A stretch of 12,521 nucleotides of DNA from Planctomycetaceae bacterium (GCA_020426425.1 JAGQQB010000056.1:1-12521), one strand, 5' to 3'. Positions 1 to 7,255 are shown, numbered from the stretch's first letter. Notes: generated by a model not told the origin, from the sequence alone. Program-made: numbers and translations.

Positions 1-613
1 CATCGACTCGTTCCACAACGAGTTGCCGCAGCTTCTCGGAGAGTTCGCGGTAATTCGCGGCGAGGTCCAGGGCACTGATTTGCGAACTCGCGATGAGGTC
101 GGCAAACGACGACGCGACGATCGCCCGGAGCAGTTCGTTGAGTTCGTCGATGTCGACATTCGAATCGGCCCCGACGATCTCCTTGAGCAGCGCCTTGGGA
201 TCGACCGCCTTGAGCGTGTAATTGCCGAACGCCCTGAGCCGGATCGGGCCGAAGTCGGCATCGCGCATCATCACCGGATTCGGGGTGCCCCACTTCAGAT
301 CGGTAATTTGCCGCGTGCTGACGAAGTACACCTCCGCCTTGAACGGACTGTCGAAGCCGTACTTCCAGCCAGCGATGGTCGACAGGATGGGGAGGTTGTC
401 GGTCTTGAGTTCGTAGTGACCTGGCTCGAAGACATCGGCAAGTTCGCCCCGATGCACGAAGACCGCCATTTGACCGGGCCGCACAATCAACTGTGCCCCG
501 TTCTTGATTTGGTTGTGATACCGTGGAAACCGCCACGCAATGGTGTGCCGCGAATCATCGACCCACTCGATGATATCAATCAGTTCCGACCGCAACTTGT
601 CGAACAATCCCAT
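1..613 (-). CDS. SPFH (band 7) domain protein, YdjI / 'virion core protein' type, 3' end missing
   Basis: The minus-strand frame stays open from an ATG at 613 to the window edge, giving the first 204 residues. It begins MGLFDKLRSELIDIIEWVDD and continues with TIAWRFPRY (about residues 24-32), a QLIVRPGQMAVFVHRGELADVFEPGHY-like stretch (about 42-66) and WKYGFDSPFKAEVYFVSTRQ (about 82-101). From memory this closely follows Bacillus subtilis YdjI and its relatives, SPFH-domain proteins often labelled virion core protein. Family members are thought to act as membrane-associated scaffolds, and YdjI is linked to the PspA envelope-stress system. The C-terminal part, often ending in a zinc ribbon or short tail, lies outside the window. 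A GAGGAG ribosome-binding site at 620-625 sits 6 bases before the ATG and fixes the start. The gene diverges from the DUF1444-like gene. The family is confident; the cellular role is inferred. Confidence 0.9.
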   Translation of the reverse strand, partial: MGLFDKLRSELIDIIEWVDDSRHTIAWRFPRYHNQIKNGAQLIVRPGQMAVFVHRGELADVFEPGHYELKTDNLPILSTIAGWKYGFDSPFKAEVYFVSTRQITDLKWGTPNPVMMRDADFGPIRLRAFGNYTLKAVDPKALLKEIVGADSNVDIDELNELLRAIVASSFADLIASSQISALDLAANYRELSEKLRQLVVERVD

Positions 614-619
614 GCCTGG

Positions 620-625
620 CTCCTC
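620..625 (-). promoter_or_regulatory. Ribosome-binding site of the SPFH gene
   Basis: GAGGAG read on the minus strand lies 6 bases upstream of the ATG at 613. It is one of only two convincing Shine-Dalgarno sites in the window, and it decides the start. Confidence 0.65.
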
Positions 626-659
626 GTTCTCGGAAGTCAAAGGTTGTGTACCCGCGTTG

Positions 660-689
660 ATGCTACCGCGTACGGGAAGTAACGGGCAA
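660..689 (-). promoter_or_regulatory. Candidate sigma70-type promoter for the SPFH gene
   Basis: On the minus strand TTGCCC (684-689) and TAGCAT (660-665) are separated by 18 bases. Each matches four or more positions of the TTGACA and TATAAT consensus. The predicted transcript would start near 652, about 40 bases before the ATG. The call rests on spacing and box similarity only. Confidence 0.3.
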
Positions 690-755
690 CCGGGCGGATT
701 GGATCATGGGAATTTGAGAAGTTGGTGTTGGGGAGTGGGAAGTCGAAGGCGAGGC

Positions 756-810
756 GGTCTGAAGTGCGTGTCCAGTCGCTTGGCACGCATCCGGAGGCTG
801 GTCTCAGACC
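756..810. repeat. Nested inverted repeat in the divergent spacer
   Basis: The outer arms GGTCTGA (756-762) and TCAGACC (804-810) are perfectly complementary. Inside them GTGCGTG (764-770) pairs with CACGCAT (784-790), with one G-T pair, and CCA (772-774) pairs with TGG (781-783). A shorter palindrome, GGTCT-C-AGACC (800-810), overlaps the right arm. The element lies between the two candidate divergent promoters and codes for nothing I recognise. It may be an operator, a cruciform site or a structured RNA; the sequence does not decide among these. Confidence 0.45.
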
Positions 811-817
811 TTCGTCC

Positions 818-846
818 GTGTCATTCCGGTACCAACCGGCTAGAAT
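818..846 (+). promoter_or_regulatory. Candidate sigma70-type promoter for the DUF1444-like gene cluster
   Basis: GTGTCA (818-823) and TAGAAT (841-846) are separated by exactly 17 bases. The predicted transcript starts near 853 and reaches the TTG start at 886 after about 33 bases, passing an AGGAG site. The box CTAGAAT is a form I associate with planctomycete promoters, which is an impression rather than a computed motif. Confidence 0.5.
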
Positions 847-871
847 TCCATTGCGGGGTCCTCTCACACAC

Positions 872-876
872 AGGAG
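872..876 (+). promoter_or_regulatory. Ribosome-binding site that supports a TTG start
   Basis: AGGAG lies 9 bases upstream of the TTG at 886. An in-frame stop (TAG at 880-882 is out of frame, but no ATG occurs nearby in frame) leaves this TTG as the best start of the following gene. Confidence 0.6.
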
Positions 877-885
877 TTTTTAGCG

Positions 886-2163
886 TTGGCCTCCACTCCG
901 GAGCATTGGCATCAACTGACGGGACCATCGAATTGGTTTCAGTTGGCCTATCCGCCTCATTGGCAGCATGAGGAGCGGGATGGGGCGGCTGCGTTGCGTC
1001 CATCGGGAAGTGACGCGTTTGTCGCGATCAACACGATCTGGTTTGATGACTCCCGGAGTGGGGCATCGCCGGGCCTGCAGGACATCATCGATCAGTTCCC
1101 CAAGTCGCGACATGTGCAGCGACTTGGCACGGGCGATTTCGATGGCTTGACTGAATGCGTGCGTGGTGAAGCGTCGCTGGCGCCTCCCGTTGCCTGGTGG
1201 CGACGGTTGTTCGTCAAACCGCATTGGCGGCATTGGACCATGTGGGCGTTTCGCCGTGATCAATTGCTCATCGTGTTCACGCTGCTGCATAGCGGTGAGC
1301 GGGACAACGAACTGGAAGCGCTCACTCGCATGATGCTGGGGACGCTGCAAATCCCTGAAACACCGGCGGATCCTCCCGAGGTCTTTGCTCAGCACTGTCT
1401 GCAGCTCGCCCAACGAAAGTTTCCCCTGTTGGAAGCGAAACTCGGTGAAGAGTTTCAATTGGAATTGGGAGGATCGCGACTGAACTTGTTCAATTTCTAT
1501 CGCGCCTATGTGCGCGAAACGCACAAGTTTGAAGAGATCTTGCTCCCCGCCCTGACGACCGTGGTGCAGGTGCAGGAATGGGGGACCGAGCAGACGGAAC
1601 CGCCGCTCGACGCCGTGCGGGATCGACTGATGCCGATGCTCTATCCGGAAGATGCGTGGCAGGAACGCTTCCCGGACTTTGCTGGTTCGCCCTGGGTCGC
1701 CGGATTAGCGATTCTGTATGTCGTCGACGAGCACAATGCCTACTGGTATGTGCGGGATGATCTCGCCGAGAAGTGGGGCCTTACCCTTGACGAACTGCAT
1801 GAGATCGCCATCGAGAATTTGCAGCAACATTTCGAAACAGAACCGATGGAAATGGCGGTTGCCGGGTCGGAGGAAGAGGGGCCTTCGATGTTGATGCCCG
1901 GCAAGCCCGATTCCTACAACGCCTGTCGTTTATTGAGCCAGCCGTTCCTCGCCAAACTCCGTTCCTTCGTTGGTGGCGATCTCGCAATTGGTGTCCCCGG
2001 ACGCGACTTCTTCGTCGCGGTCTCGATGAAGGCGGAGTCGATGCTTGAACATGTTCGCGCTCGGGTGCAGGAAGACTTCCGGCAGACCGATCATCCTCTG
2101 ACCGACCGCATGTTGCTGATCACCGCCGACGGAGTCAGCGAACTGATCGACGAATCCGCATGA
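886..2163 (+). CDS. DUF1444-like protein with an additional N-terminal domain
   Basis: The product has 425 residues, is soluble and has no signal peptide. Residues about 165-420 resemble DUF1444 proteins such as Bacillus YtpQ (roughly 265-270 residues). Shared features include an ILYVVDEHNAYWYVRDDLAE-like stretch (about 275-295), a helix with ENLQQHF (310-316), the DSYNACRLL segment (342-350) and GDLAIGVPGRDFFVAVS (364-380). The biochemical function of DUF1444 is unknown. Residues 1-155 are an extra module rich in Trp and aromatic residues (WFQLAYPPHW, 17-26). It ends at a low-complexity PETPADPP linker (157-164) and vaguely resembles small PsbP/DcrB-like or DUF3805-type domains. The start is TTG, backed by AGGAG nine bases upstream. 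The stop overlaps the ATG of the next gene (ATGA), which implies translational coupling. The DUF1444 assignment is fairly firm; the N-terminal assignment is weak. Confidence 0.8.
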   Translation: MASTPEHWHQLTGPSNWFQLAYPPHWQHEERDGAAALRPSGSDAFVAINTIWFDDSRSGASPGLQDIIDQFPKSRHVQRLGTGDFDGLTECVRGEASLAPPVAWWRRLFVKPHWRHWTMWAFRRDQLLIVFTLLHSGERDNELEALTRMMLGTLQIPETPADPPEVFAQHCLQLAQRKFPLLEAKLGEEFQLELGGSRLNLFNFYRAYVRETHKFEEILLPALTTVVQVQEWGTEQTEPPLDAVRDRLMPMLYPEDAWQERFPDFAGSPWVAGLAILYVVDEHNAYWYVRDDLAEKWGLTLDELHEIAIENLQQHFETEPMEMAVAGSEEEGPSMLMPGKPDSYNACRLLSQPFLAKLRSFVGGDLAIGVPGRDFFVAVSMKAESMLEHVRARVQEDFRQTDHPLTDRMLLITADGVSELIDESA

Positions 2164-2939
2164 GCGATCCGACTGTTCCCTCACTGACGCTGCTCGGGAC
2201 CGGAACGAGCATGGGCGTGCCGATGATTGGTTGCGAGTGCCCCGTTTGCACCTCGACCGATCCCCACAACCACCGCACCCGGACCGGCGTCCTGATTCGT
2301 GGGCCGCAAGGGAATCTGCTGATTGATACGTCGCCGGAACTCCGCGTTCAGTTGATCCCGCAACATGTCCGGCAGATCGCTGGCGTGCTGTTCACGCACG
2401 CGCACGCAGATCACATCATGGGACTCGACGATTTACGGATCTTTGGCTTCCGGCAGGAGGGGTCGATTCCGCTGTTTTGTGAAGCCATTGTGGAGGAAAC
2501 GTTGCGCCGCACGTTCGCCTATGCCTTCGCTGCTGGCGACACGCTGCACTCGAAACCGCGACTGGCCTTTCATCGGATCGGCACGGAGCCAATCGATCTG
2601 TGTGGCTTGCGGATTCAACCCATCCGGCTGATTCATGGTCGACTCCCCATCCTGGGTTTCCGGATTAATGACGTGGCGTTCTGTACCGACGTTAGTGAAA
2701 TCCCCGATGAAAGCTGGGCGCATCTGTCGAATCTGGATGTGCTGATCCTGGGCGCGATTCGTCACGAGCCGCACCCTACGCATTTCAGTGTCGATCAAGC
2801 CCTCCAGGTCATCGCAAAGGCCCGACCCCGCAGGGCTTATCTGACCCACATCTCTCATACGCTCGAACATGCCGAGACGAATCGCTTGCTACCAAACCAA
2901 GTCGCGCTTGCTTACGATGGTTTGGAGGTCATGCTATAG
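2160..2939 (+). CDS. PhnP-type metallo-beta-lactamase-fold phosphodiesterase
   Basis: The 259-residue product has the MBL-fold metal site THAHADH (H80, H82, D84, H85), with H159, D177, H208, and H230 or H233 in THISH as the remaining expected ligands. The N-terminus LLGTGTSMGVPMIGCECPVC carries C25, C27 and C30, the extra structural zinc site of PhnP-like enzymes, and the C-terminus ends in a PhnP-like YDGLEVML. Characterised PhnP hydrolyses phosphoribosyl 1,2-cyclic phosphate in phosphonate breakdown, and related proteins act on other cyclic phosphodiesters or nucleotides. No C-P lyase genes are in the window, so the substrate is open and I give no gene symbol. Length and motifs are normal for the family and all catalytic residues are present. 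The start overlaps the previous stop by 4 bases with no separate ribosome site, so expression probably depends on the DUF1444-like gene. Confidence 0.92.
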   Translation: MSDPTVPSLTLLGTGTSMGVPMIGCECPVCTSTDPHNHRTRTGVLIRGPQGNLLIDTSPELRVQLIPQHVRQIAGVLFTHAHADHIMGLDDLRIFGFRQEGSIPLFCEAIVEETLRRTFAYAFAAGDTLHSKPRLAFHRIGTEPIDLCGLRIQPIRLIHGRLPILGFRINDVAFCTDVSEIPDESWAHLSNLDVLILGAIRHEPHPTHFSVDQALQVIAKARPRRAYLTHISHTLEHAETNRLLPNQVALAYDGLEVML

Positions 2940-2950
2940 CTTTCCAAATC

Positions 2951-2991
2951 CGGGGCAGGGTCGCGTTGCGCGGACCCGCCGACTGTCCCCG
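2951..2991 (+). other. Potential hairpin between the MBL and RND genes
   Basis: CGGGG (2951-2955) can pair with CCCCG (2987-2991). Inside, GGGTC (2958-2962) pairs with GACCC (2973-2977), and GCG (2963-2965) pairs with CGC (2969-2971) around a TTG loop. No T-tract follows, so it is not a standard intrinsic terminator. It could reduce read-through into the transporter gene or be an mRNA processing or stability element. Confidence 0.35.
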
Positions 2992-3029
2992 AGTTTGCGG
3001 GATTGCGGCTGTGCCCGGCACTCATTCAT

Positions 3030-5966
3030 ATGCTTCACCAGTTCTTTAGCCATCGCGATCGTTGGGGCAACCGGCCTCCTTTGTGGGTGGTGTTGCTGCT
3101 ACTCTTTGGCGTGCCGATTATTGGTGTTGGGCTGACGGGAGTGCGTCTGGAGAATGATGTCACCAGCTGGCTCCCCGCCGATGATCCCGACTCGCGTGTG
3201 CTGGAGTGGTTTCATAATCACTTCGAACATGAAAGCCGTATGCTGATTACGTGGGACGGCAGCTCCGTCGCCGATCCGCGTCTGCAGCGGTTCCAGCATG
3301 CGTTGCTAGGTGAAGGAGAATTTGCAGACCAGTTCGCGCGGCAGAGCCCCAAACGCCTGATCAGCGATGTGAGTACGCCGGTGACGGCCATCCGCTCGAT
3401 GGTCGAGAACAAGCTCGAGCTCGAAACGGCCATGGACAGGATGACCGGCGTCCTGATCGGCTCCGGATTCCTGAAGGTCCGTTGGTCTGATGCCGGTCGT
3501 CGTGATGCCGCCGCCGCGAAGGCACAGATCGCTCAGCTTGCCGGGCGTGCTGGATTCCATGGCCCGGTGGAATTTCTGCCGCCGCTGATTTTGTCTCCTG
3601 CGAACTCTGCGGAGACTGCCGACTCTGTTGGAACCAACGATTCCAGTACGCAGGACGGCACCTTAGACGAGCTAACAAGTGGCAACGGTGCCGTTCCCGA
3701 TTCCGGCAGTGATGCAGCAACTGAGACCGAGGAGGTCGCTGCTGCTACCGCCGCCGATGCGGAGTTGTTGACCGAACTGGCGGCGACGTTCACGATCCCG
3801 ACCCATGATGTTCAGATTCGCCTCCCCGGTTTGATGGCGGGGACGCCACAGGCACGTGAGTTGCGAGAGTCGATCTCTCAAATGGAGGCGGTCGATGCTT
3901 GTTTTTTCGCCGTCGGTGCTCCAGCGGCGATTTCTGTTTCCCTTTCCCCGGAAGGGGATGAACTGCTCGATACCACGTTCCAGCATCTGTATCGGGCTGC
4001 TGAAGCGGCGGGCATCCCGCGCGAGAGTTTGCACTTGGGAGGGAGTCCGGTCGGTCGGTATCGGTTGAATCGAGAAGCAGCGAGGGCGCTGTGGAACCTT
4101 GAGTATCCGCTTTACGTGTTCAACAAACGCTCGCCAATCATTTTGTCGACACTGGTCACCATTCTCCTCGCGTTTCTGCTGTTGCGCAGCGCGCGTCTGG
4201 CGCTGCTGGTCTTGATCGCTTCGCTGTATACCGCGATTGGTGTTGTGGCGCTCATTCCCGCGACCGGCAAGTCGCTCAATCTGGTGTTGATTGTGCTGCC
4301 CAACCTGCTCTTGGTGCTAACGACGTCGGGAGCGATCCATCTGGCGAACTATTGGAAGCACGAAGTGGTCGTGCGTGAACGGGGGGCTGTTGCCCGAGCA
4401 GTGCAACTGGCGTTTCAACCCTGTCTGCTGGCGAGCGTGACCACGGCGATCGGTATGGCGTCCCTGTTGACGAGTACGCTCGCGCCGGTCAAGGATTTCG
4501 GGATCTACGCGTCGATCGGTTGTATCTTGTCGCTCTTGATGATCCTGTTTGGCTTCCCGTCGATGATGACGGTGTGGCCTGGTCGGGCCGAAAAGGAAGC
4601 GACCAGGGCCAATGACGGTTGGGCCTGGGAAGGGCTGGCGAACATTCTGGTGCATCATTCCTCGCTAGTGACCGCCGCCTGTCTGCTGCTGTTCGGCTTC
4701 GCCCTCTACGGCTTGAAGGACTTCCAGACCGAGACCAAGGTCATTCGCTACTTCCCTCCGCATACCAAGGTGTACCGGGACTACCAGTACCTGGAGGAAA
4801 GTCTCGCCGGCATCGTTTCGGTAGAGGCGGTATTGCACTTCCCGCAGGACCGTGCCGAGTTGGATGACCACGCTGAGTCCGAGGCTCGTGGGAATCGCAA
4901 TGTGCTCGAACGCATGGAACTGGTGCGACGAGTCTCGGCGAAACTGGCATCACATCCTGGCGTGAGTGGCACGCTAACCCTCGCCGACTTCCGCCCAGTC
5001 AGCCCCGCCGCAGGTGATCTCCCAGTGTTTCGCTACTCGGCCCTCGTGCGCCGCACCGAACGCGGCATCTTTGAAGACCATCAGGCCGAGACCCGACCGT
5101 TCGCGACAAAAGTCTCCGCTCCATTGAGCGTAAGCGTGGCTGGGAAGTCGCTCGACTTCCAGACCGGTGATGAGCTGTGGCGCATTCGCTGCCAAACGGC
5201 GGTGATGAACGATTTGAAATACGATGTGCTCGTCAACGATCTGCAGACACTGCTGGCAGAGGAGTTGGGAAGCGAACCTGGCGTGGACTATGTTGTTACC
5301 GGCATGGTGCCGCTGTTCCTGCGAACACAACAGGCGGTTCTGCGCAGTCTGATTGAGAGCTTCGGTCTCGCGTTCGCGTTGATCGCCATTGTAATGATCG
5401 TCGTACTGCGGCATCCGATTTCGGGGCTCATCAGCATGCTGCCTAACCTGTTCCCAGTCGGTGTTGTCTTTGGTCTGATCTCGTGGGCACGCATTCCCGT
5501 GGACATTGGCACGATGATTACCGCTTCGGTGGCGTTGGGGATTGCGATTGACGGCACGTTGCACCTGATTACCTGGTTCCAGGAGGGCATCCGCGACGGC
5601 TTGTCGCGCGACGAAGCGACCTGCAAGGCGCTCCGGCATTGCGGGCCGGCCATGTGGCAAACCAGTATCGCGATCGCGCTCGGCATGTTGATGCTCACTG
5701 GAGCCGATCTGCTGCTCATTAGTCGTTTCGGCTGGTTGATGGCCGCGCTGATCGCAATGGCGCTCATTGGCGATGTTGTCCTGCTGCCAGCCCTGCTGCA
5801 TGGTTGGCTGGGGGCGATTATTGAGCGCACCACACGTCATGAACCGCCACGGCCGCGCGATGAGTCGGGTCGAGCCCTGCCGGACGAAGCCGAAGTCGTC
5901 TCAATTCCTCTCGGTCATTCGTCTGAGACCAACTCACCGCCGGTCACGCGACAGCAATTCCCCTAG
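3030..5966 (+). CDS. RND-superfamily (MMPL-type) transporter with 12 membrane helices
   Basis: From the ATG at 3030 the product has 978 residues. An in-frame TTG at 3003 would add nine residues (RLCPALIH-type, no membrane character); neither start has a ribosome site. The layout is that of two RND repeats: TM1 about 16-37, a large periplasmic domain, TM2-6 about 368-512, TM7 about 544-562, a second periplasmic domain, TM8-12 about 777-925, and a hydrophilic tail. TM10 holds GIAIDGTLHL, matching the MMPL motif with the proton-relay Asp. The equivalent TM4 of the first repeat reads TTSGAIHL and lacks that Asp. An acidic Ala/Ser/Thr-rich insert occupies about 190-247 of the first periplasmic loop. 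Relatives export lipids, hopanoids or drugs by proton motive force; the substrate here is unknown. The gene lies 90 bases after the MBL gene on the same strand and is followed by a strong hairpin. Confidence 0.9.
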   Translation: MLHQFFSHRDRWGNRPPLWVVLLLLFGVPIIGVGLTGVRLENDVTSWLPADDPDSRVLEWFHNHFEHESRMLITWDGSSVADPRLQRFQHALLGEGEFADQFARQSPKRLISDVSTPVTAIRSMVENKLELETAMDRMTGVLIGSGFLKVRWSDAGRRDAAAAKAQIAQLAGRAGFHGPVEFLPPLILSPANSAETADSVGTNDSSTQDGTLDELTSGNGAVPDSGSDAATETEEVAAATAADAELLTELAATFTIPTHDVQIRLPGLMAGTPQARELRESISQMEAVDACFFAVGAPAAISVSLSPEGDELLDTTFQHLYRAAEAAGIPRESLHLGGSPVGRYRLNREAARALWNLEYPLYVFNKRSPIILSTLVTILLAFLLLRSARLALLVLIASLYTAIGVVALIPATGKSLNLVLIVLPNLLLVLTTSGAIHLANYWKHEVVVRERGAVARAVQLAFQPCLLASVTTAIGMASLLTSTLAPVKDFGIYASIGCILSLLMILFGFPSMMTVWPGRAEKEATRANDGWAWEGLANILVHHSSLVTAACLLLFGFALYGLKDFQTETKVIRYFPPHTKVYRDYQYLEESLAGIVSVEAVLHFPQDRAELDDHAESEARGNRNVLERMELVRRVSAKLASHPGVSGTLTLADFRPVSPAAGDLPVFRYSALVRRTERGIFEDHQAETRPFATKVSAPLSVSVAGKSLDFQTGDELWRIRCQTAVMNDLKYDVLVNDLQTLLAEELGSEPGVDYVVTGMVPLFLRTQQAVLRSLIESFGLAFALIAIVMIVVLRHPISGLISMLPNLFPVGVVFGLISWARIPVDIGTMITASVALGIAIDGTLHLITWFQEGIRDGLSRDEATCKALRHCGPAMWQTSIAIALGMLMLTGADLLLISRFGWLMAALIAMALIGDVVLLPALLHGWLGAIIERTTRHEPPRPRDESGRALPDEAEVVSIPLGHSSETNSPPVTRQQFP

Positions 5967-5967
5967 T

Positions 5968-5993
5968 GTGAGATCAGCGAACGCTGATCTCAT
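5968..5993 (+). terminator. Terminator-like hairpin after the RND gene
   Basis: TGAGATCAGCG (5969-5979) and CGCTGATCTCA (5982-5992) form a perfect 11-base-pair inverted repeat with an AA spacer, starting two bases after the TAG stop. A G-T pair at 5968/5993 extends it. Only a short TTT lies downstream (5 to 8 bases after the stem, near 6001), so termination is plausible but the T-tract is weak. Confidence 0.6.
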
Positions 5994-6016
5994 GCGGTGA
6001 TTTCCTCTCGTGGCGG

Positions 6017-6044
6017 CTGACATTCCCTCAGGGGCCGATATAAT
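6017..6044 (+). promoter_or_regulatory. Candidate strong sigma70-type promoter for the HEAT-like gene
   Basis: CTGACA (6017-6022, five of six consensus bases) and a perfect TATAAT (6039-6044) are separated by 16 bases. The predicted start of transcription is near 6051. This gives a leader of about 160 bases to the preferred ATG at 6212. It is the best promoter match in the window. Confidence 0.6.
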
Positions 6045-6050
6045 CGCCAG

Positions 6051-6100
6051 TTGCTTTGGACCACTAGCGCGGATTCGCGACCGACAGCGGTCCATTGCAA
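6051..6100 (+). other. Potential structured 5' leader of the HEAT-like gene
   Basis: Starting at the predicted transcription start, TTGC (6051-6054) can pair with GCAA (6097-6100). After a TT/TT internal loop TGGACC (6057-6062) pairs with GGTCCA (6089-6094). The enclosed loop contains CGCG-GATT-CGCG (6068-6079), a second small hairpin. I recognise no known riboswitch class. The rest of the leader to 6211 shows no clear ORF or binding site. Confidence 0.4.
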
Positions 6101-6211
6101 TGATATGCGTCGGTGCGTGACAGACCGTGCGAACGGATGCCACCTTTGCCTACTTGCCGAACGCAGTGTGCCTTCGTTTGGAAACACACCTTTGTCGCGC
6201 CGTATTTGCTC

Positions 6212-7255
6212 ATGACTGACACCATCCCCCCAGGAGATGACCTGCGAACTGAGGACTTGCCAATCGAGGATCTGCCGCCGATTGAACCCCCTTCGGCCGG
6301 ATTCATCGTGCAGCTGTTCATCGTTCCGCTGCTGATCGTTTCGGTCGTGTTCGGCGTGTATGTGCTGTTCGCGAAGATGGCCTCTGTTGAGGCGGATTGG
6401 CGACAGCTCGTGACTGATGTTCGGAGTGAGAATCGCCACATTCGCTGGCGGGCCGCGCTGGGATTGGCGCAACTGCTCGAAGCGGATCATCAGCAGATCC
6501 GGCGCGGTTCATCGGCGCAACCTCGGACACGACTCGCCGAGAATCACGAAGTCGCTGAAGCGCTGGCCGATCTGTATGAGGGACTTGCCCAGAAGTCGAC
6601 GCCAACGGAGGAAGAGACCCTGCAGATCGAGTTTCTGTCCAAGACACTTGGACTGGTTGATGTCGATGACGTTGCGATTCCCACACTGCTGGCCGGCGCG
6701 AGTCCCGAGGTGATCCCGGTGATTCGCAAGCATTCGACCAACGGGTTGACTTTCATTCTCGGTCGGCGACATGCTGCCGATGGCAAGTATGAGCATCCCG
6801 AATTGCAACTGAAGATTCTGGAGATGTCGCGCGAACCGGAACTACTGGTTCGGCATCAGGCGACCTATCTGCTCGGGTTGCTCGCGACGCCAGCGGCGTT
6901 GGGGCGGGCCGAGGAACTGCTGGATGATGGCGACGATCTCACCCGCGTGAACGCGGCGATTGCCCTGGCGAGGAACGATTCCACGACCAGCCTGCCGACA
7001 TTTCTGCGTCTGCTGCAAGACGCGGTTGAATGGAAGCTTGATCCAGGCGCGGTCGAGACCCCAGCGAGTCAGTCAGAGTACTTCGAACGCTCGTTGATGA
7101 TCAAGAACTCGTTGGAGGCCGTGAATCAATTGCGGTCACAATTGACCGCCGAAAACCGCGAACAATTCGCTGCGGCACTGCAGGCATTCGCGGCCAGTTG
7201 CGAGGACATTGAACTCCGTAACAAGGCCACGGAATTGCAGCTGAACTTGCAGTAA
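6212..7255 (+). CDS. Membrane-anchored protein with HEAT-like helical repeats
   Basis: From the ATG at 6212 the product has 347 residues. A short acidic, Pro-rich N-terminus (PIEDLPPIEPPSAG, about 17-30) leads into one membrane helix (about 31-53, VQLFIVPLLIVSVVFGVYVLF) and then a helical domain. HEAT-like helix pairs are visible at RHIRWRAALGLAQLL (about 75-89), VRHQATYLLGLLA (about 219-231) and LTRVNAAIALARN (about 248-260). Such repeats bind other proteins; no catalytic motif is seen. I recall similar planctomycete proteins that begin just before the PPSAGF-membrane segment, so I prefer this start to the in-frame GTG at 6113. The GTG would add 33 Cys- and Arg-containing residues with no family support. 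The gene stands alone between a hairpin upstream and a convergent gene 24 bases downstream. Topology is probably N-terminus inside, but the side of the repeats is not certain. Confidence 0.8.
   Translation: MTDTIPPGDDLRTEDLPIEDLPPIEPPSAGFIVQLFIVPLLIVSVVFGVYVLFAKMASVEADWRQLVTDVRSENRHIRWRAALGLAQLLEADHQQIRRGSSAQPRTRLAENHEVAEALADLYEGLAQKSTPTEEETLQIEFLSKTLGLVDVDDVAIPTLLAGASPEVIPVIRKHSTNGLTFILGRRHAADGKYEHPELQLKILEMSREPELLVRHQATYLLGLLATPAALGRAEELLDDGDDLTRVNAAIALARNDSTTSLPTFLRLLQDAVEWKLDPGAVETPASQSEYFERSLMIKNSLEAVNQLRSQLTAENREQFAAALQAFAASCEDIELRNKATELQLNLQ

Noticed and set aside
23..682. Plus-strand 219-residue open frame
   Set aside because: It lies antisense to the SPFH gene, whose protein matches YdjI relatives closely over 200 residues. 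The plus-strand translation resembles no family and is Arg- and Asp-rich, as expected of a shadow frame.
880..1524. Minus-strand 214-residue open frame within the DUF1444-like gene
   Set aside because: It is antisense to a recognised coding frame, with a composition (Arg, Gln, Pro rich) typical of antisense shadows and no promoter or ribosome site.
4974..5840. Minus-strand 288-residue open frame inside the RND gene
   Set aside because: It is antisense to conserved membrane helices of the transporter. The translation is rich in Asn, Gln, His and Arg, which is what reversed hydrophobic codons give.
6113..6211. GTG start at 6113 that would lengthen the HEAT-like protein by 33 residues
   Set aside because: The added residues lack family character and contain several Cys and Arg. 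There is no ribosome site, and the ATG at 6212 places a short acidic tail before the membrane helix as in similar proteins I recall.
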